DNA from: Anaerolineaceae bacterium
GTDB lineage: Bacteria; Chloroflexota; Anaerolineae; Aggregatilineales; Phototrophicaceae
Reading direction: 5' to 3'
DNA length: 64,000 nt
Assembly: GCA_020634115.1 (NCBI GenBank)
Contig: JACKCH010000010.1
Span: 248,001 to 312,000, forward strand
Position numbers and translations under genes: made by a program. Shown here piece by piece: positions 44,050 through 52,565 of this stretch; position 1 is the stretch's first letter, and each line of letters begins with the position of its first letter. The notes under the pieces were generated by a model that saw only the letters and a program-made list of their open reading frames with translations, did no database searches and was not told where the DNA came from.

Positions 44050-44688
44050 ATGAGCGACCCAAAAACCACACCCTCAACTGAAACGACTTCCCTGGTGATC
44101 GAACCGGCACTGGCGCTGCTGGAGTTCAGCAGCATTGCCGCCGGGATTCTGGCGGCAGACGCGATGGTGAAACGGGCGACGCTGGACGTGGTGCAGGCCG
44201 GGACGGTGCAGCCGGGGCGTTTCCTGGTGCTGCTGGGTGGCGCGGTAGCCGAGGTCGAAGAGTCACTGAAGGCCGGGAAGGAAGCCGCACCGGATGTCCT
44301 GACCGACCACATTTTCTTGCCGGGCGTACATAAGGATGTAGTAGCAGCGCTGGCGGCGACCCGGACACTCACGCCGGGACATGATGCGCTGGGGATTGTC
44401 GAAACAGCGACGGTTCCAGCGGCGATCCATGCGGCGGATAAAGGCGTGAAGGGTGCGGAAGTCACGCTGATGGAAATCCGGTTGGCGGATGGGTTGGGCG
44501 GCAAGGGGCTGGTGTTCTTCACCGGACTCGTCGCTGACGTGGAAGCGGCGCTGGAAATTGTGGATGGTGCGTTGGAAGCGTCACAGAAAGTTCGCCAGGT
44601 AGTCATCCCCCAGATTCACGAGGATATCGCCAAAGTGATCCGCCAGAATACGCAGTTCGGGGCGCACCTGGGCTGGAAACCGGCGTAA
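44050..44688 (+). CDS. Tandem-domain bacterial microcompartment shell protein (BMC-T)
   Basis: 212 residues with two BMC domains. Domain 1 (about 20-105) has LALLEFSSIAAGILAADAMV and VQPGRFLVLLGGAVAEVEES; domain 2 (about 115-205) has ALGIVETATVPAAIHAADKG and GLGGKGLVFFTGLVADVEAA. These match the ALGxIEtxgxxaaixAaDamxKaA and grvxvxxxGdVaaVxaA patterns of shell proteins that assemble as pseudohexameric trimers with a central pore. No other shell gene, vertex protein, signature enzyme or encapsulation-peptide enzyme lies in the window, so it is an orphan. The ATG lacks a clear ribosome site. A microcompartment is not demonstrated. Confidence 0.85.
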   Translation: MSDPKTTPSTETTSLVIEPALALLEFSSIAAGILAADAMVKRATLDVVQAGTVQPGRFLVLLGGAVAEVEESLKAGKEAAPDVLTDHIFLPGVHKDVVAALAATRTLTPGHDALGIVETATVPAAIHAADKGVKGAEVTLMEIRLADGLGGKGLVFFTGLVADVEAALEIVDGALEASQKVRQVVIPQIHEDIAKVIRQNTQFGAHLGWKPA

Positions 44689-44778
44689 GGTCGCTATCAG
44701 TGGTCAGCCGTCAGTCACCAGGCCTGCCGGGTGGGAATGGTGCTGCAATTTAAGAAATTAGCACGTTGATTGCCACTC

Positions 44779-44940
44779 GTAGGGACGCCCAACGGGGTGT
44801 CCGGCGGACAGGCAGAAGCCTGTCCCTACTCCGTGTTTAATTGTGAAATTGCATTATTGCGCCCGTACAAATTTTTCATATTCGTTGGGATACGCAATGG
44901 CGTGTTCAATTTAGCGGACAGGGCAAGCCCTGTCCCTACT
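44779..44940. repeat. Two palindromic GTAGGG/CCCTAC-type repeats
   Basis: Copy 1: GTAGGGAC (44779-44786) pairs with GTCCCTAC (44822-44829), enclosing GGACAGGC/GCCTGTCC (44806-44813/44818-44825). Copy 2: GGACAGGGC/GCCCTGTCC (44916-44924/44927-44935) followed by CTACT. They fill much of the 331-base gap before the DsbA-like gene. Confidence 0.75.
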
Positions 44941-45019
44941 ATGATTTACAGGAGCATGTCTGCCAGAAATCTATCCCCTGGCGACTGAAACTATAAACGA
45001 TTGGCAAAAAGGAGTGAGA

Positions 45020-45886
45020 ATGAAACGGTTTGTGATGATACTGGTACTGGCGCTGGTAATGATTGTCCCGGTGATGGCACAGGATGCGACGGAAGTCCCC
45101 ACGGAAGCGGTGCAGGCGGCGCCAGACCTGCCGCTGGGTTGCAATGTTGGCATTTTGAGCCAGGTGTTTTCGTCATTCAGTGCGGCGCTGGAAGATCTGA
45201 GCCTGACTGCAGATCAGGCGGCTGGCCTGGCAGATGCGATGGAAGGGCTGATGTCTGACACAAAAGTTGCGTGCAGCGGTGGGGCAACCACACTGCCAGA
45301 GGGTGCGCTGGACTACAGTCAGATCGAGCAGGCACGCCTGGACGATGGCGGTTATGTGCTGGGCAGCCCGGACGCGCCGATCACGATTGTCGAGTTTTCC
45401 GATTTCCTGTGTCCCCATTGCCAGGAGTACGAACCGGTTATTGAGCAGTTTGTCAGGGACTACGTGGCTACCGGCCAGGCGCGGCTCGAATACCGCATGT
45501 TCCCGGTGATTGACGCGCAGCTTTCGGTGCTGACGGCAGTCATGGTGGAATGCGCTGATACAATCAATCCGGGGAGTTTCTGGGACGCGCACGCGGCGAT
45601 GTTTGAACTTCTCAGCTTGCAGCGGTATAACACGCTGACTCCCTTCCGATTTGCGGCCCGCGCCGGGCTGGATTTCGATGCACTGTCGGAATGTGTCGCC
45701 ATTACGTCTCCCCAGATCACGGTGGACGCCGCATTAGGGGATTCAGTAGGCGTGACCGGGACTCCGGCGGTACGGATGCGCCTGGGCGATGGCGAACTCG
45801 TGCCGGTGGAATACGAAGGCACGGTGTATGACCGGGGTGGCGTCTCTTACGACATTCTGGCAGCAGTGACCGAAGCCGCGCAGTAA
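45020..45886 (+). CDS. Secreted DsbA-family thioredoxin-fold protein
   Basis: 288 residues from ATG 45020, preceded by AAAAAGGAGTG. Signal peptide MKRFVMILVLALVMIVPVMA. An N-terminal extension of about 90 residues (with C41 and C85) precedes a DsbA-like thioredoxin fold: EFSDFLCPHCQEYEP carries the redox CPHC (131-134), and VTGTPAVRM supplies the cis-proline. This is the DsbA_4 / disulfide oxidoreductase pattern of Actinobacteria and Chloroflexota, acting outside the membrane to oxidise or isomerise cysteines. The copper-protein gene downstream suggests a shared extracytoplasmic copper/thiol theme (inference). Confidence 0.87.
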   Translation: MKRFVMILVLALVMIVPVMAQDATEVPTEAVQAAPDLPLGCNVGILSQVFSSFSAALEDLSLTADQAAGLADAMEGLMSDTKVACSGGATTLPEGALDYSQIEQARLDDGGYVLGSPDAPITIVEFSDFLCPHCQEYEPVIEQFVRDYVATGQARLEYRMFPVIDAQLSVLTAVMVECADTINPGSFWDAHAAMFELLSLQRYNTLTPFRFAARAGLDFDALSECVAITSPQITVDAALGDSVGVTGTPAVRMRLGDGELVPVEYEGTVYDRGGVSYDILAAVTEAAQ

Positions 45887-45951
45887 GCGGAATCACGCCG
45901 GGGCATGATGGCGCAATGATGCAGTTTCACAATTCGATACGGCGATAAATC

Positions 45952-46030
45952 GGGCGACCACACCGGGTCGCCCCTACGGAATCTTCCTAAAATGAGGGGT
46001 ATGTAGGGGCGTACCGCCGTGCGCTCCTAC
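45952..46030. repeat. Two palindromic repeats upstream of the copper gene
   Basis: GGGCGACC/GGTCGCCC (45952-45959/45966-45973) followed by CTACGG, and GTAGGGGCG/CGCTCCTAC (46003-46011/46022-46030, one G-T pair). Same GTAGGG...CCTAC family as 44.8 and 48.4 kb. The gap 45887-46165 holds nothing else. Confidence 0.7.
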
Positions 46031-46165
46031 GAAAAATCACCGTGTTCATTTCTTAAATCGCATCATCATGCCCCTATCCAAAAATGCGCTGTGAACCGCA
46101 TTTGCCGTAACCTGGCCTGATAACCACATCGAATTTTCTTCTTTTGTAAGACAGAGCATACCCCC

Positions 46166-48364
46166 ATGAAACGTTTACTGTATTTTTTGCTGGTCGCGCT
46201 GCTGTTGAGTGCGGCTTTACCTGTTCAGGCGCATGGCTACATCGTGCGCTCAATCCCGGAAGACCGCGTGACGCTGGAACGCGCTCCCACCCGCCTGCAA
46301 TACTGGTTCAGCGAAGACCTGGAGCCGGAGTTCAGCAAACTGACGGTGCGCGACCAGGCAGGCAACGTCGTCGCGGAAGGCGGCGTCTCCCCGGATGACC
46401 GTTCGCTGCTGCTGGTGCAGTTACCGTCGAATCTGCCGGATGGCGCGTATATCGCGGAACTCCGCACGGCCTTTGCCAGCGATGGGCATGTTGTGGTCGA
46501 AACGCGCGTGTTTTTCGTCGGTGCGGAGGTGGGCGGGGTGACAGGCAGCGCCGCCAGCGATCAGGCTAACAGCCTGGAAGTCGTCTGGCGTGGGATGATC
46601 TTTACGTCCCTCATGCTGCTGTTCGGCGTGTTCACCCTGTATGCGAATGTGCTGGTTCCCGCCTGGGGCAGCCCTGACCACCGCGCCGGGTTGCTGCCGC
46701 CGCGTGTGATGCGCCGCTTGAGCGCCCTACTCATTCTGGGTTTCCTGTTGGCGCTGGCCGGGCATATTCTGGCGATCATCCAGCAGGCGATGGTCTTTTT
46801 CAGTGCGACTCCCGCTCAGGTGATTGAGCAGGGGTTATGGCAGGTGGTGCGGGTCGGGTCGCGGTTTGGCGACCTGTGGGGAGCGCGGCTGTTATTTCTG
46901 GGCATCGCCGCCGCCGCTTATGGCCTGAGCGTCTACCTGCGCGATGAGCAACCGGAAACCGTGCGTCCGTTCTGGACTGCGACAGCCTGGGTGATGGCGC
47001 TGACGTTAGGGACCCTCAGCGCGGGCAGTCATGCCGTTGGCTCTGCCGTCTCGCCCTGGTTGAGCGTCGGTGTGGATTGGCTGCACCTGATCGGTGTGGG
47101 ACTGTGGGTAGGTGGCCTGATTGCGCTGGTATTCGTGCTGCCGGTGGCGCTGCGTCCTTACGAGGGGGAAGCGCGGCGGCTGGCGCTGTTGGCGGTACTG
47201 AACCGCTTCTCCTGGCTGGCTGCCGGGGCGCTGGTGATCGTCATCAGTACCGGGATTTTCAGCGCGTCGCTGTGGTTCACCGCGCCGGGCGACCTACAAA
47301 CCACGTTCGGCGGGGCGTTGGCTTTGAAACTGCTGATGGTGGCCGGGCTGGTGGGGTTGGGCGCGGCGCATCATATTGCCCTGCGCCCGGAGCGTTATAC
47401 CCGCTGGTCGGGGATTGGGCGACGGGTTGGGAACTTCGCTGTAACCCTGCGATTGGAAGTTGTGTTCGCCGTGCTGGTGCTGTTGGCAACCGGCCTGCTG
47501 ACCGCGACTCCCGTGCCTATCCCGGAAACAGCAGAAAACGCGGTTCCGCCCCCATCACAAACTATCACAGTGGATGACCTCATGGTCACGCTGACGATTT
47601 CACCGGGCGGGCCAGGCGTGAACACTTATGACGTGCTGGTATCGCAGAATGGTCAGCCAGTGGATGATCTGGCCGTCCAGATGCAGGTGGTTCACCCATC
47701 GCGTGACCAGCGTAGCATCTGGGAGATGGTCGAACCTGTCGAGAGTGGGTTGTATGTGCTGGCGGGTGATGAGATCAGCGAAACCGGGGACTGGTGGACG
47801 CTGCTGAATATCACGCAGGGCGATGCCATGCGGCGGGTCGCCTTTGACTGGGTAATAACGGATGAGGCCGGGGTTGCGGATACCCGCCCGTACAGTGTCG
47901 TTAATGCACTGGCGCTGTTCGGGATCGGGCTGGCGATTGGCTGGGTGCTCCTGCCCTCCGCGCGGCGGCTGTATCACCGACTCGATCTGAGTCCGGCGGC
48001 GCTGCTGATTGCGTTTGGTTCGGTGGCGCTGACGGTATTTTTCCTGGCATTTGCCGCCGCTGCTGTACAAGACTCACAGACGCAGTATGAACTGACGCTC
48101 AACCCGCCGCCGCAGGTGATTAACATGGTGCTGCCGGATGCCGCCTCGCTCGCACGAGGGGAGGCGCTCTATACGGCGGACTGCGCCACATGGGAAGCCG
48201 ACGTGAACGCTTTCAAGACGCTGCATGACCGGCTGGATCGAATCCGTGATGATGAATTGTTCCTGGCGGTGCGCGACGGCTGGCGCAACCTGCCACCATG
48301 CGGGAGCGACCTGACTGACGACGAGCGGTGGGATGTGGTGAATTATCTCCGCACACGGGCGTAG
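46166..48364 (+). CDS. CopC-CopD copper protein with degenerate cytochrome c domain
   Basis: 732 residues. The signal peptide ends ...VQA, leaving His23 as residue 1 of mature CopC. With D106 and H108 (SDGH) this reproduces the CopC copper(II) site (H1, D84, H86 in mature numbering). Residues about 140-450 are a multi-helix CopD membrane domain for copper transport. Then come a beta-rich FixH/YtkA-like domain (about 470-590), two TM helices, and a 70-residue C-terminal domain resembling cytochrome c. There GEALYTADCATWEAD replaces the heme motif CxxCH by CATWE, and NLPPCGSDL replaces the axial methionine, so heme attachment should be lost. Copper import or trafficking is likely. Confidence 0.85.
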   Translation: MKRLLYFLLVALLLSAALPVQAHGYIVRSIPEDRVTLERAPTRLQYWFSEDLEPEFSKLTVRDQAGNVVAEGGVSPDDRSLLLVQLPSNLPDGAYIAELRTAFASDGHVVVETRVFFVGAEVGGVTGSAASDQANSLEVVWRGMIFTSLMLLFGVFTLYANVLVPAWGSPDHRAGLLPPRVMRRLSALLILGFLLALAGHILAIIQQAMVFFSATPAQVIEQGLWQVVRVGSRFGDLWGARLLFLGIAAAAYGLSVYLRDEQPETVRPFWTATAWVMALTLGTLSAGSHAVGSAVSPWLSVGVDWLHLIGVGLWVGGLIALVFVLPVALRPYEGEARRLALLAVLNRFSWLAAGALVIVISTGIFSASLWFTAPGDLQTTFGGALALKLLMVAGLVGLGAAHHIALRPERYTRWSGIGRRVGNFAVTLRLEVVFAVLVLLATGLLTATPVPIPETAENAVPPPSQTITVDDLMVTLTISPGGPGVNTYDVLVSQNGQPVDDLAVQMQVVHPSRDQRSIWEMVEPVESGLYVLAGDEISETGDWWTLLNITQGDAMRRVAFDWVITDEAGVADTRPYSVVNALALFGIGLAIGWVLLPSARRLYHRLDLSPAALLIAFGSVALTVFFLAFAAAAVQDSQTQYELTLNPPPQVINMVLPDAASLARGEALYTADCATWEADVNAFKTLHDRLDRIRDDELFLAVRDGWRNLPPCGSDLTDDERWDVVNYLRTRA

Positions 48365-48415
48365 ATTCGGGGTGTTTTGATAGCTATCCGGGCGGCCACA
48401 TCCGGGCAGGGGTAT

Positions 48416-48442
48416 GTAGGGGCGGCACCGCCGCGCCCCTAC
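48416..48442. repeat. Palindromic repeat GTAGGGGCG/CGCCCCTAC
   Basis: A 9-bp perfect stem at 48416-48424/48434-48442 with a GC-rich 9-base loop, between the convergent copper and transglutaminase genes. Might also act as a terminator, though it lacks a T-run. Confidence 0.65.
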
Positions 48443-48466
48443 TTGTTTGGATGACTATGCCCGGAC

Positions 48467-50896
48467 TCATTTCCCGCGATTCCAGGGGAGCAGGCGGCGC
48501 AGCCAGCGTTTCAGAATGTTGCCGCGCGTGTCGCTCCATGCCTCTTCCGCGATTTCGTCCTGTGTTTCGGCATCCTGGGGGTGTCTGCCCCGTCCATAGC
48601 GTTCGACTGTATACAAGCGTGTGATGGCCGTAACCGGTGGCTCCGCTTTGGGCAACTGTTTCGCTACCTGACGACGGCGTTCCTCCGGCGTTTGCTGCGG
48701 ATTGAAGCGTACCCCAATCAGGCCGATGTAGCGTTCCAGTCGGGCATACGCCCGCGCGATGGGACTGAGTCCACGCATTCCACGCCATTCCCACCACCAC
48801 CACAGGAACACCAGCAGACCTACCACCACAATAATCAGCAGCAACACGGCCAGCGCCAGGCCGAGCGCAGGCAGCAAGAAGGCTAATGGGCCGCGTGCCT
48901 GCGGCGCGAGCGGCGGCGGGAAAGTCGGCACGATCACCGGGGTGGCCGTCGCCGTTGGTGTGAAGGTGGGCGTAATCGTCGGGACTGCCTGCTGACCTTC
49001 CGGCGTTGGTTGCAGATTCTCCGTTGGCGCAGGTGACGGTGACGGCGTAAGTGTCGGCGTCGGGCTGGGCGGTGGAGTCGGCGTGGGCTGCTGCTCTGCC
49101 GGAGTATCATCGACCCGGTTAATCGGGGCTTGTGCCGCTGTCGGCTCAAATTCAATCCAGCCATAACCAGGGAAAAACACTTCAACCCAGGTATGCGCGT
49201 CCCGTTCCAGCACCACATAGGCGTTTTGCGCCGGGTCGTACTGCCCCTGCGCGAAACCGGCGGCCATCCGCGCTGGAATCCCCAGGCTGCGCAGCATGAC
49301 AATCATCGCGGAGGCGTAATAGTTGCAATAGCCCTGTTTGAGATCAAACAGCACCCAGTCTACCGGGTCCTGGTTACGCGGCGGTTGCGGAATCGACTCC
49401 TCGTACTGGATGTTCGTCCGCAGCCAGCTTTCAATCGCCCGCGCCTGGTCGTAGGGGGTTTGCGCCCCGGCTTCCTGCACGATGATTCGTGCCAGTTCCC
49501 GGGTGCGATCCGTTGTTGAACTGGAGAGTTGCAGGTAGAAGTCCGTGACCCAGGCCGGGTAAGCCGTCCCCGCAGAACGAAGCTGCGCCGCCGACGCACT
49601 GCTCATCAGGCTGGTGGCGGTGTAATGCGTGCCGCGTTCCAGTGTGGTAATCGGGCGAATCACCGAGATATTCATGCCTTCCCGGTTGGTAGTGTAGCGC
49701 AAATCGGTACGGGAGGGCACATCCACCCGTAAGGGCTGCGGCGCGGTGTAGATCAGGCGGGAGGCGTTGAGCGCAACTGTAAACTCCTGTTGTACGGCCT
49801 CGCGGGCGAGCAGCGTGTCTGGCGGTGGCACGATGTCCAGCGGCGTTTGTTCGTCCGTCAGGCGGATGTCAGCAGCGGGAGTCCAGCGTCCGCTTTCGTA
49901 GGTGTCGAACACCCGCGAACGCCAGTAGTAACGTCTGCCAGGTGGCGCGGCCACCAGCAGTACCGTCTGTTCGCCGAGCTGAATTGCCCCGCCGAGTTGC
50001 AGCGAATCGCCGCCGTAATAGTCGGCGGTGGTCGGGCCTTCCATTTCGACGGTGGAAAACAGGCGGCTCCACAGTTCGCTTAACTGGGTGAGCGGTTCGC
50101 TCTGCATGAACTCCTGGAAATTGTTTAGCCGTTCCTGCAAATCGGCGGACGGCACTAACCACGCGCCAATCACCACCACCAGCGCCAGCAGCGCCCCGAT
50201 GCGGAACAACTGTGTTCGCAACTGTCCCGGCACGCGCACGCCGTTGACATACCATTCCCACAGCCGCGCCTCGATATTCGAGCGCACGACCAGCAGCAGC
50301 GCCAGGAACACGTACACGATCAGGTAGCCGTCCAGGTTTTCCGGCCCGGCATAGTAGAGGCTATTCGTCACCAGAATCAGGCCGGGGGGGATAATCGCCC
50401 GCCACACCCGATCCACGCGGAACAGATGCCACGCGGCGTTATAGCCCAGGAACCAGAAGAGCAGCGATACCAGGATGGTAAACACCAGGTCGTCCTGGTT
50501 GATGCCGCCTGTAAACGCATCCACAAACCAGCGCAACAGCCGCGCCACGACACTGTAAAACCCTTCCAGCAGGTCGCCGTCGGCATTAATGGACGCGATG
50601 AGCAGCACCAGCCCCATGCCGTAAATCGCGCTCATCAGCAGCGCCAGCAGTTCATTGTACTGACTGCGTGCCAGCAGGAATCCGAACACCACACTCAAGG
50701 CGACGGTAGGCAAGGTGGTCGCCAACAGCAGCGGCCATCCGGCGCGTTCCAATGCCAGAATCGGCAGCACCAGCACGCCAATCGGCAGCAGCAGCGCCAG
50801 CCAATCACCGGGCGAAAACAGGGTGCGCCAGGTGTGGGTGAGGCGGCGTCGCCAACGGGATAGTGAGGTGGGTAGCGGTCTGAGTTTGGTGGTCAT
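48467..50896 (-). CDS. TgpA-like transglutaminase-domain membrane protein
   Basis: 809 residues. The N-terminal third has about seven TM helices (from LALLLPIGVLVLPILALERA to IGALLALVVVIGAWLVP), followed by an extracytoplasmic region and a transglutaminase-like core with the catalytic triad visible as Cys in KQGYCNYYASAM, His in RDAHTWVEVFF and Asp/Glu in YGWIEFEPTAA. A Pro/Thr-rich linker (PTPTPPPSPTPTLTP) precedes another TM helix (LALAVLLLIIVVVGLLVFLW) and a DUF4129-like C-terminal segment. This is the DUF3488-TGM-DUF4129 layout of TgpA, an essential protein in Pseudomonas. Such loci usually also carry a MoxR ATPase and a DUF58 gene, which are absent here. Confidence 0.88.
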   Translation of the reverse strand: MTTKLRPLPTSLSRWRRRLTHTWRTLFSPGDWLALLLPIGVLVLPILALERAGWPLLLATTLPTVALSVVFGFLLARSQYNELLALLMSAIYGMGLVLLIASINADGDLLEGFYSVVARLLRWFVDAFTGGINQDDLVFTILVSLLFWFLGYNAAWHLFRVDRVWRAIIPPGLILVTNSLYYAGPENLDGYLIVYVFLALLLVVRSNIEARLWEWYVNGVRVPGQLRTQLFRIGALLALVVVIGAWLVPSADLQERLNNFQEFMQSEPLTQLSELWSRLFSTVEMEGPTTADYYGGDSLQLGGAIQLGEQTVLLVAAPPGRRYYWRSRVFDTYESGRWTPAADIRLTDEQTPLDIVPPPDTLLAREAVQQEFTVALNASRLIYTAPQPLRVDVPSRTDLRYTTNREGMNISVIRPITTLERGTHYTATSLMSSASAAQLRSAGTAYPAWVTDFYLQLSSSTTDRTRELARIIVQEAGAQTPYDQARAIESWLRTNIQYEESIPQPPRNQDPVDWVLFDLKQGYCNYYASAMIVMLRSLGIPARMAAGFAQGQYDPAQNAYVVLERDAHTWVEVFFPGYGWIEFEPTAAQAPINRVDDTPAEQQPTPTPPPSPTPTLTPSPSPAPTENLQPTPEGQQAVPTITPTFTPTATATPVIVPTFPPPLAPQARGPLAFLLPALGLALAVLLLIIVVVGLLVFLWWWWEWRGMRGLSPIARAYARLERYIGLIGVRFNPQQTPEERRRQVAKQLPKAEPPVTAITRLYTVERYGRGRHPQDAETQDEIAEEAWSDTRGNILKRWLRRLLPWNRGK

Positions 50897-51273
50897 CGTC
50901 TCCCTATGGGCGTTTCAGAGTCAGGGCTTTGCGGGTCGGGTGGTCATAGACAGCCCGTAAAAGAGCAGATTCAGATTTCAGTGGTTGGCCGGAGTGTATA
51001 CAACAGGCGCGGTTCGTAGGCGCGTCATCTATTGCGCCCACCGCGAAAACCTGCGCTTCCTACACGGCGTTATACACTGCATTCTACACGATACCGCCAA
51101 AACCTGTCAGAAGATTTACGCAAAGTGAGATACAGACAGGTGTCCAATGGTACTAAAGGGTTGATATAGTAGAGGCGCATCACAATCTCGATGCGCCCCC
51201 ACGCTCTCTCAACTATACAACTGTCGCCAAAGGTTCTTTCTTGTGTCAACCCCCGGCGGCGTAATCAGTTCAA
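50897..51273. other. Intergenic region with one hairpin
   Basis: 377 bases with no gene. GGCGCATC (51174-51181) pairs with GATGCGCC (51190-51197) across an 8-base loop and may terminate the minus-strand secreted-protein gene, but lacks a strong T-run. Promoter of the transglutaminase gene not identified. Confidence 0.45.
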
Positions 51274-52392
51274 TTATGCCCCGGCGCTGACAGGCAGAAT
51301 AGTGAACGTCTTCAGGGCTTCCTGCACATCACCATAGGTGGCGGCGGCATCGGCGCTGTTCAGGTCAACCCCTGCCGCAGTCAGGCGCAGGTTGGCGGTG
51401 TATAGATGGTTATCCGCGCCATTGAGCAGCAGCGCCAGCCCACTCTGCGCGTCGCCGTCCAGGGTGGTGTAGCTGTAGGCGACCGAGTATCCGTTGTAGC
51501 CTTCGCGTTCAATCGGGTTCACGCTCACGATGGACACATCTGGGCGGGTGCTTTCGACCCAGGTGCTGGCCGCCGTTTCATCGGCAACCGCTGTATCGGC
51601 AATCGCTTCCAGGCGTAGGGTCGTATCTCCGTAAACCACCGTCGCCGGGCGTCCGGGGGCGCTGTCGGTGATCGTCCAGGAGGTCGGGAAACGCATCGCC
51701 AGGCCAGTAGTCTGGTCAATATAGGCCGACCAGTCGGTAGGCGTCCCCACAAACTCCTGAAGCGGCTTCAACGTGGGCGCAATGGTCGTCGCCAGATATT
51801 TCAGCATATCCGTCGCGTTTTCCAGTGTCACCACCCGCAGGTTGTAAATCCACGAACCATCGGTCCAGGAGATCTGGCGGGCGACATAGGTCTGATCGCG
51901 CAGGGTGAGTTCAAAGTCAATGATGAGCTGGTCATTTTCGCGGATTCGTTCCGGGCTGGTTTCCCGCCAGGAGGAATACCGTGACCAGCTTTGTGCCAGG
52001 GTGCTGTCTGACCAGTACGCATCCACATCATCCAGCGTCAGCGGTGTTTCCAACTGCACAGTTGGGATGTAAACAATGGCCTGAACGACACTGCTGAGGT
52101 CGGTATTGCTAAAAGCGATTTCCACAGTCTCCGGGTTGGTGACCGGTTGTCCGGGTGTCCATCCACCGGGGTCAGTCACGGTAAACAGGCCGCTGGGGTG
52201 AACAAAGGTCTGGTCGAGGCTGATGGTACTTAAATCAGTAATCGGTGGCGGTAAAGTCGGTGCGGGTGTAGCGGTGGGCTGTGCGGTCTGCGTGGTGCCG
52301 ACCCGAAGCAGCGGCAAAATCACGCTGCTGCCCATGGCGATCACCATAATCAAACCGAGTATGACGGTTACACGTCGTGTCCCTGTATCCAT
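51274..52392 (-). CDS. Secreted or membrane-anchored protein of unknown function
   Basis: About 372 residues from ATG 52392 (MDTGTRRVTVILGLIMVIAM); a longer frame reaches 52443. One N-terminal TM/signal helix is followed by a Thr/Pro linker (TAQPTATPAPTLPPP) and two similar extracellular halves, each with a membrane- or lipid-binding PsbP-like look: FVHPSGLFTVTDPGGWTPGQ in the first, YIDQTTGLAMRFPTSWTITD in the second. Such Tyr/Phe-SPxGWxv-type domains recur in Chloroflexota secreted proteins. No enzymatic motif. Confidence 0.68.
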   Translation of the reverse strand: MDTGTRRVTVILGLIMVIAMGSSVILPLLRVGTTQTAQPTATPAPTLPPPITDLSTISLDQTFVHPSGLFTVTDPGGWTPGQPVTNPETVEIAFSNTDLSSVVQAIVYIPTVQLETPLTLDDVDAYWSDSTLAQSWSRYSSWRETSPERIRENDQLIIDFELTLRDQTYVARQISWTDGSWIYNLRVVTLENATDMLKYLATTIAPTLKPLQEFVGTPTDWSAYIDQTTGLAMRFPTSWTITDSAPGRPATVVYGDTTLRLEAIADTAVADETAASTWVESTRPDVSIVSVNPIEREGYNGYSVAYSYTTLDGDAQSGLALLLNGADNHLYTANLRLTAAGVDLNSADAAATYGDVQEALKTFTILPVSAGA

Positions 52393-52565
52393 ATTTTCAT
52401 TGACTCCGGTAGCAATTCCTAAACGCGGGGTATCATACCGCAAAAGGCGACAGATGTTAAGCCGTTACCGGAGGGCAAAAGGGTATTCGTATGCCATTCG
52501 TCCACGCAGAGTCGTTTTCCGATTGGTGATTGGAAGGAGTCCAGCCGGAATTACACTCCGTCAAT

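Noticed and set aside
43908..44606. Minus-strand open frame of about 230 codons over the BMC gene
   Set aside because: Ser/Ala/Pro-rich low-complexity translation; the plus-strand frame shows two clear BMC domains.
46166..48364. Functional cytochrome c at the end of the copper protein
   Set aside because: The heme-binding CxxCH is CATWE; checked at codon level (TGC GCC ACA TGG GAA), so heme attachment is not supported.
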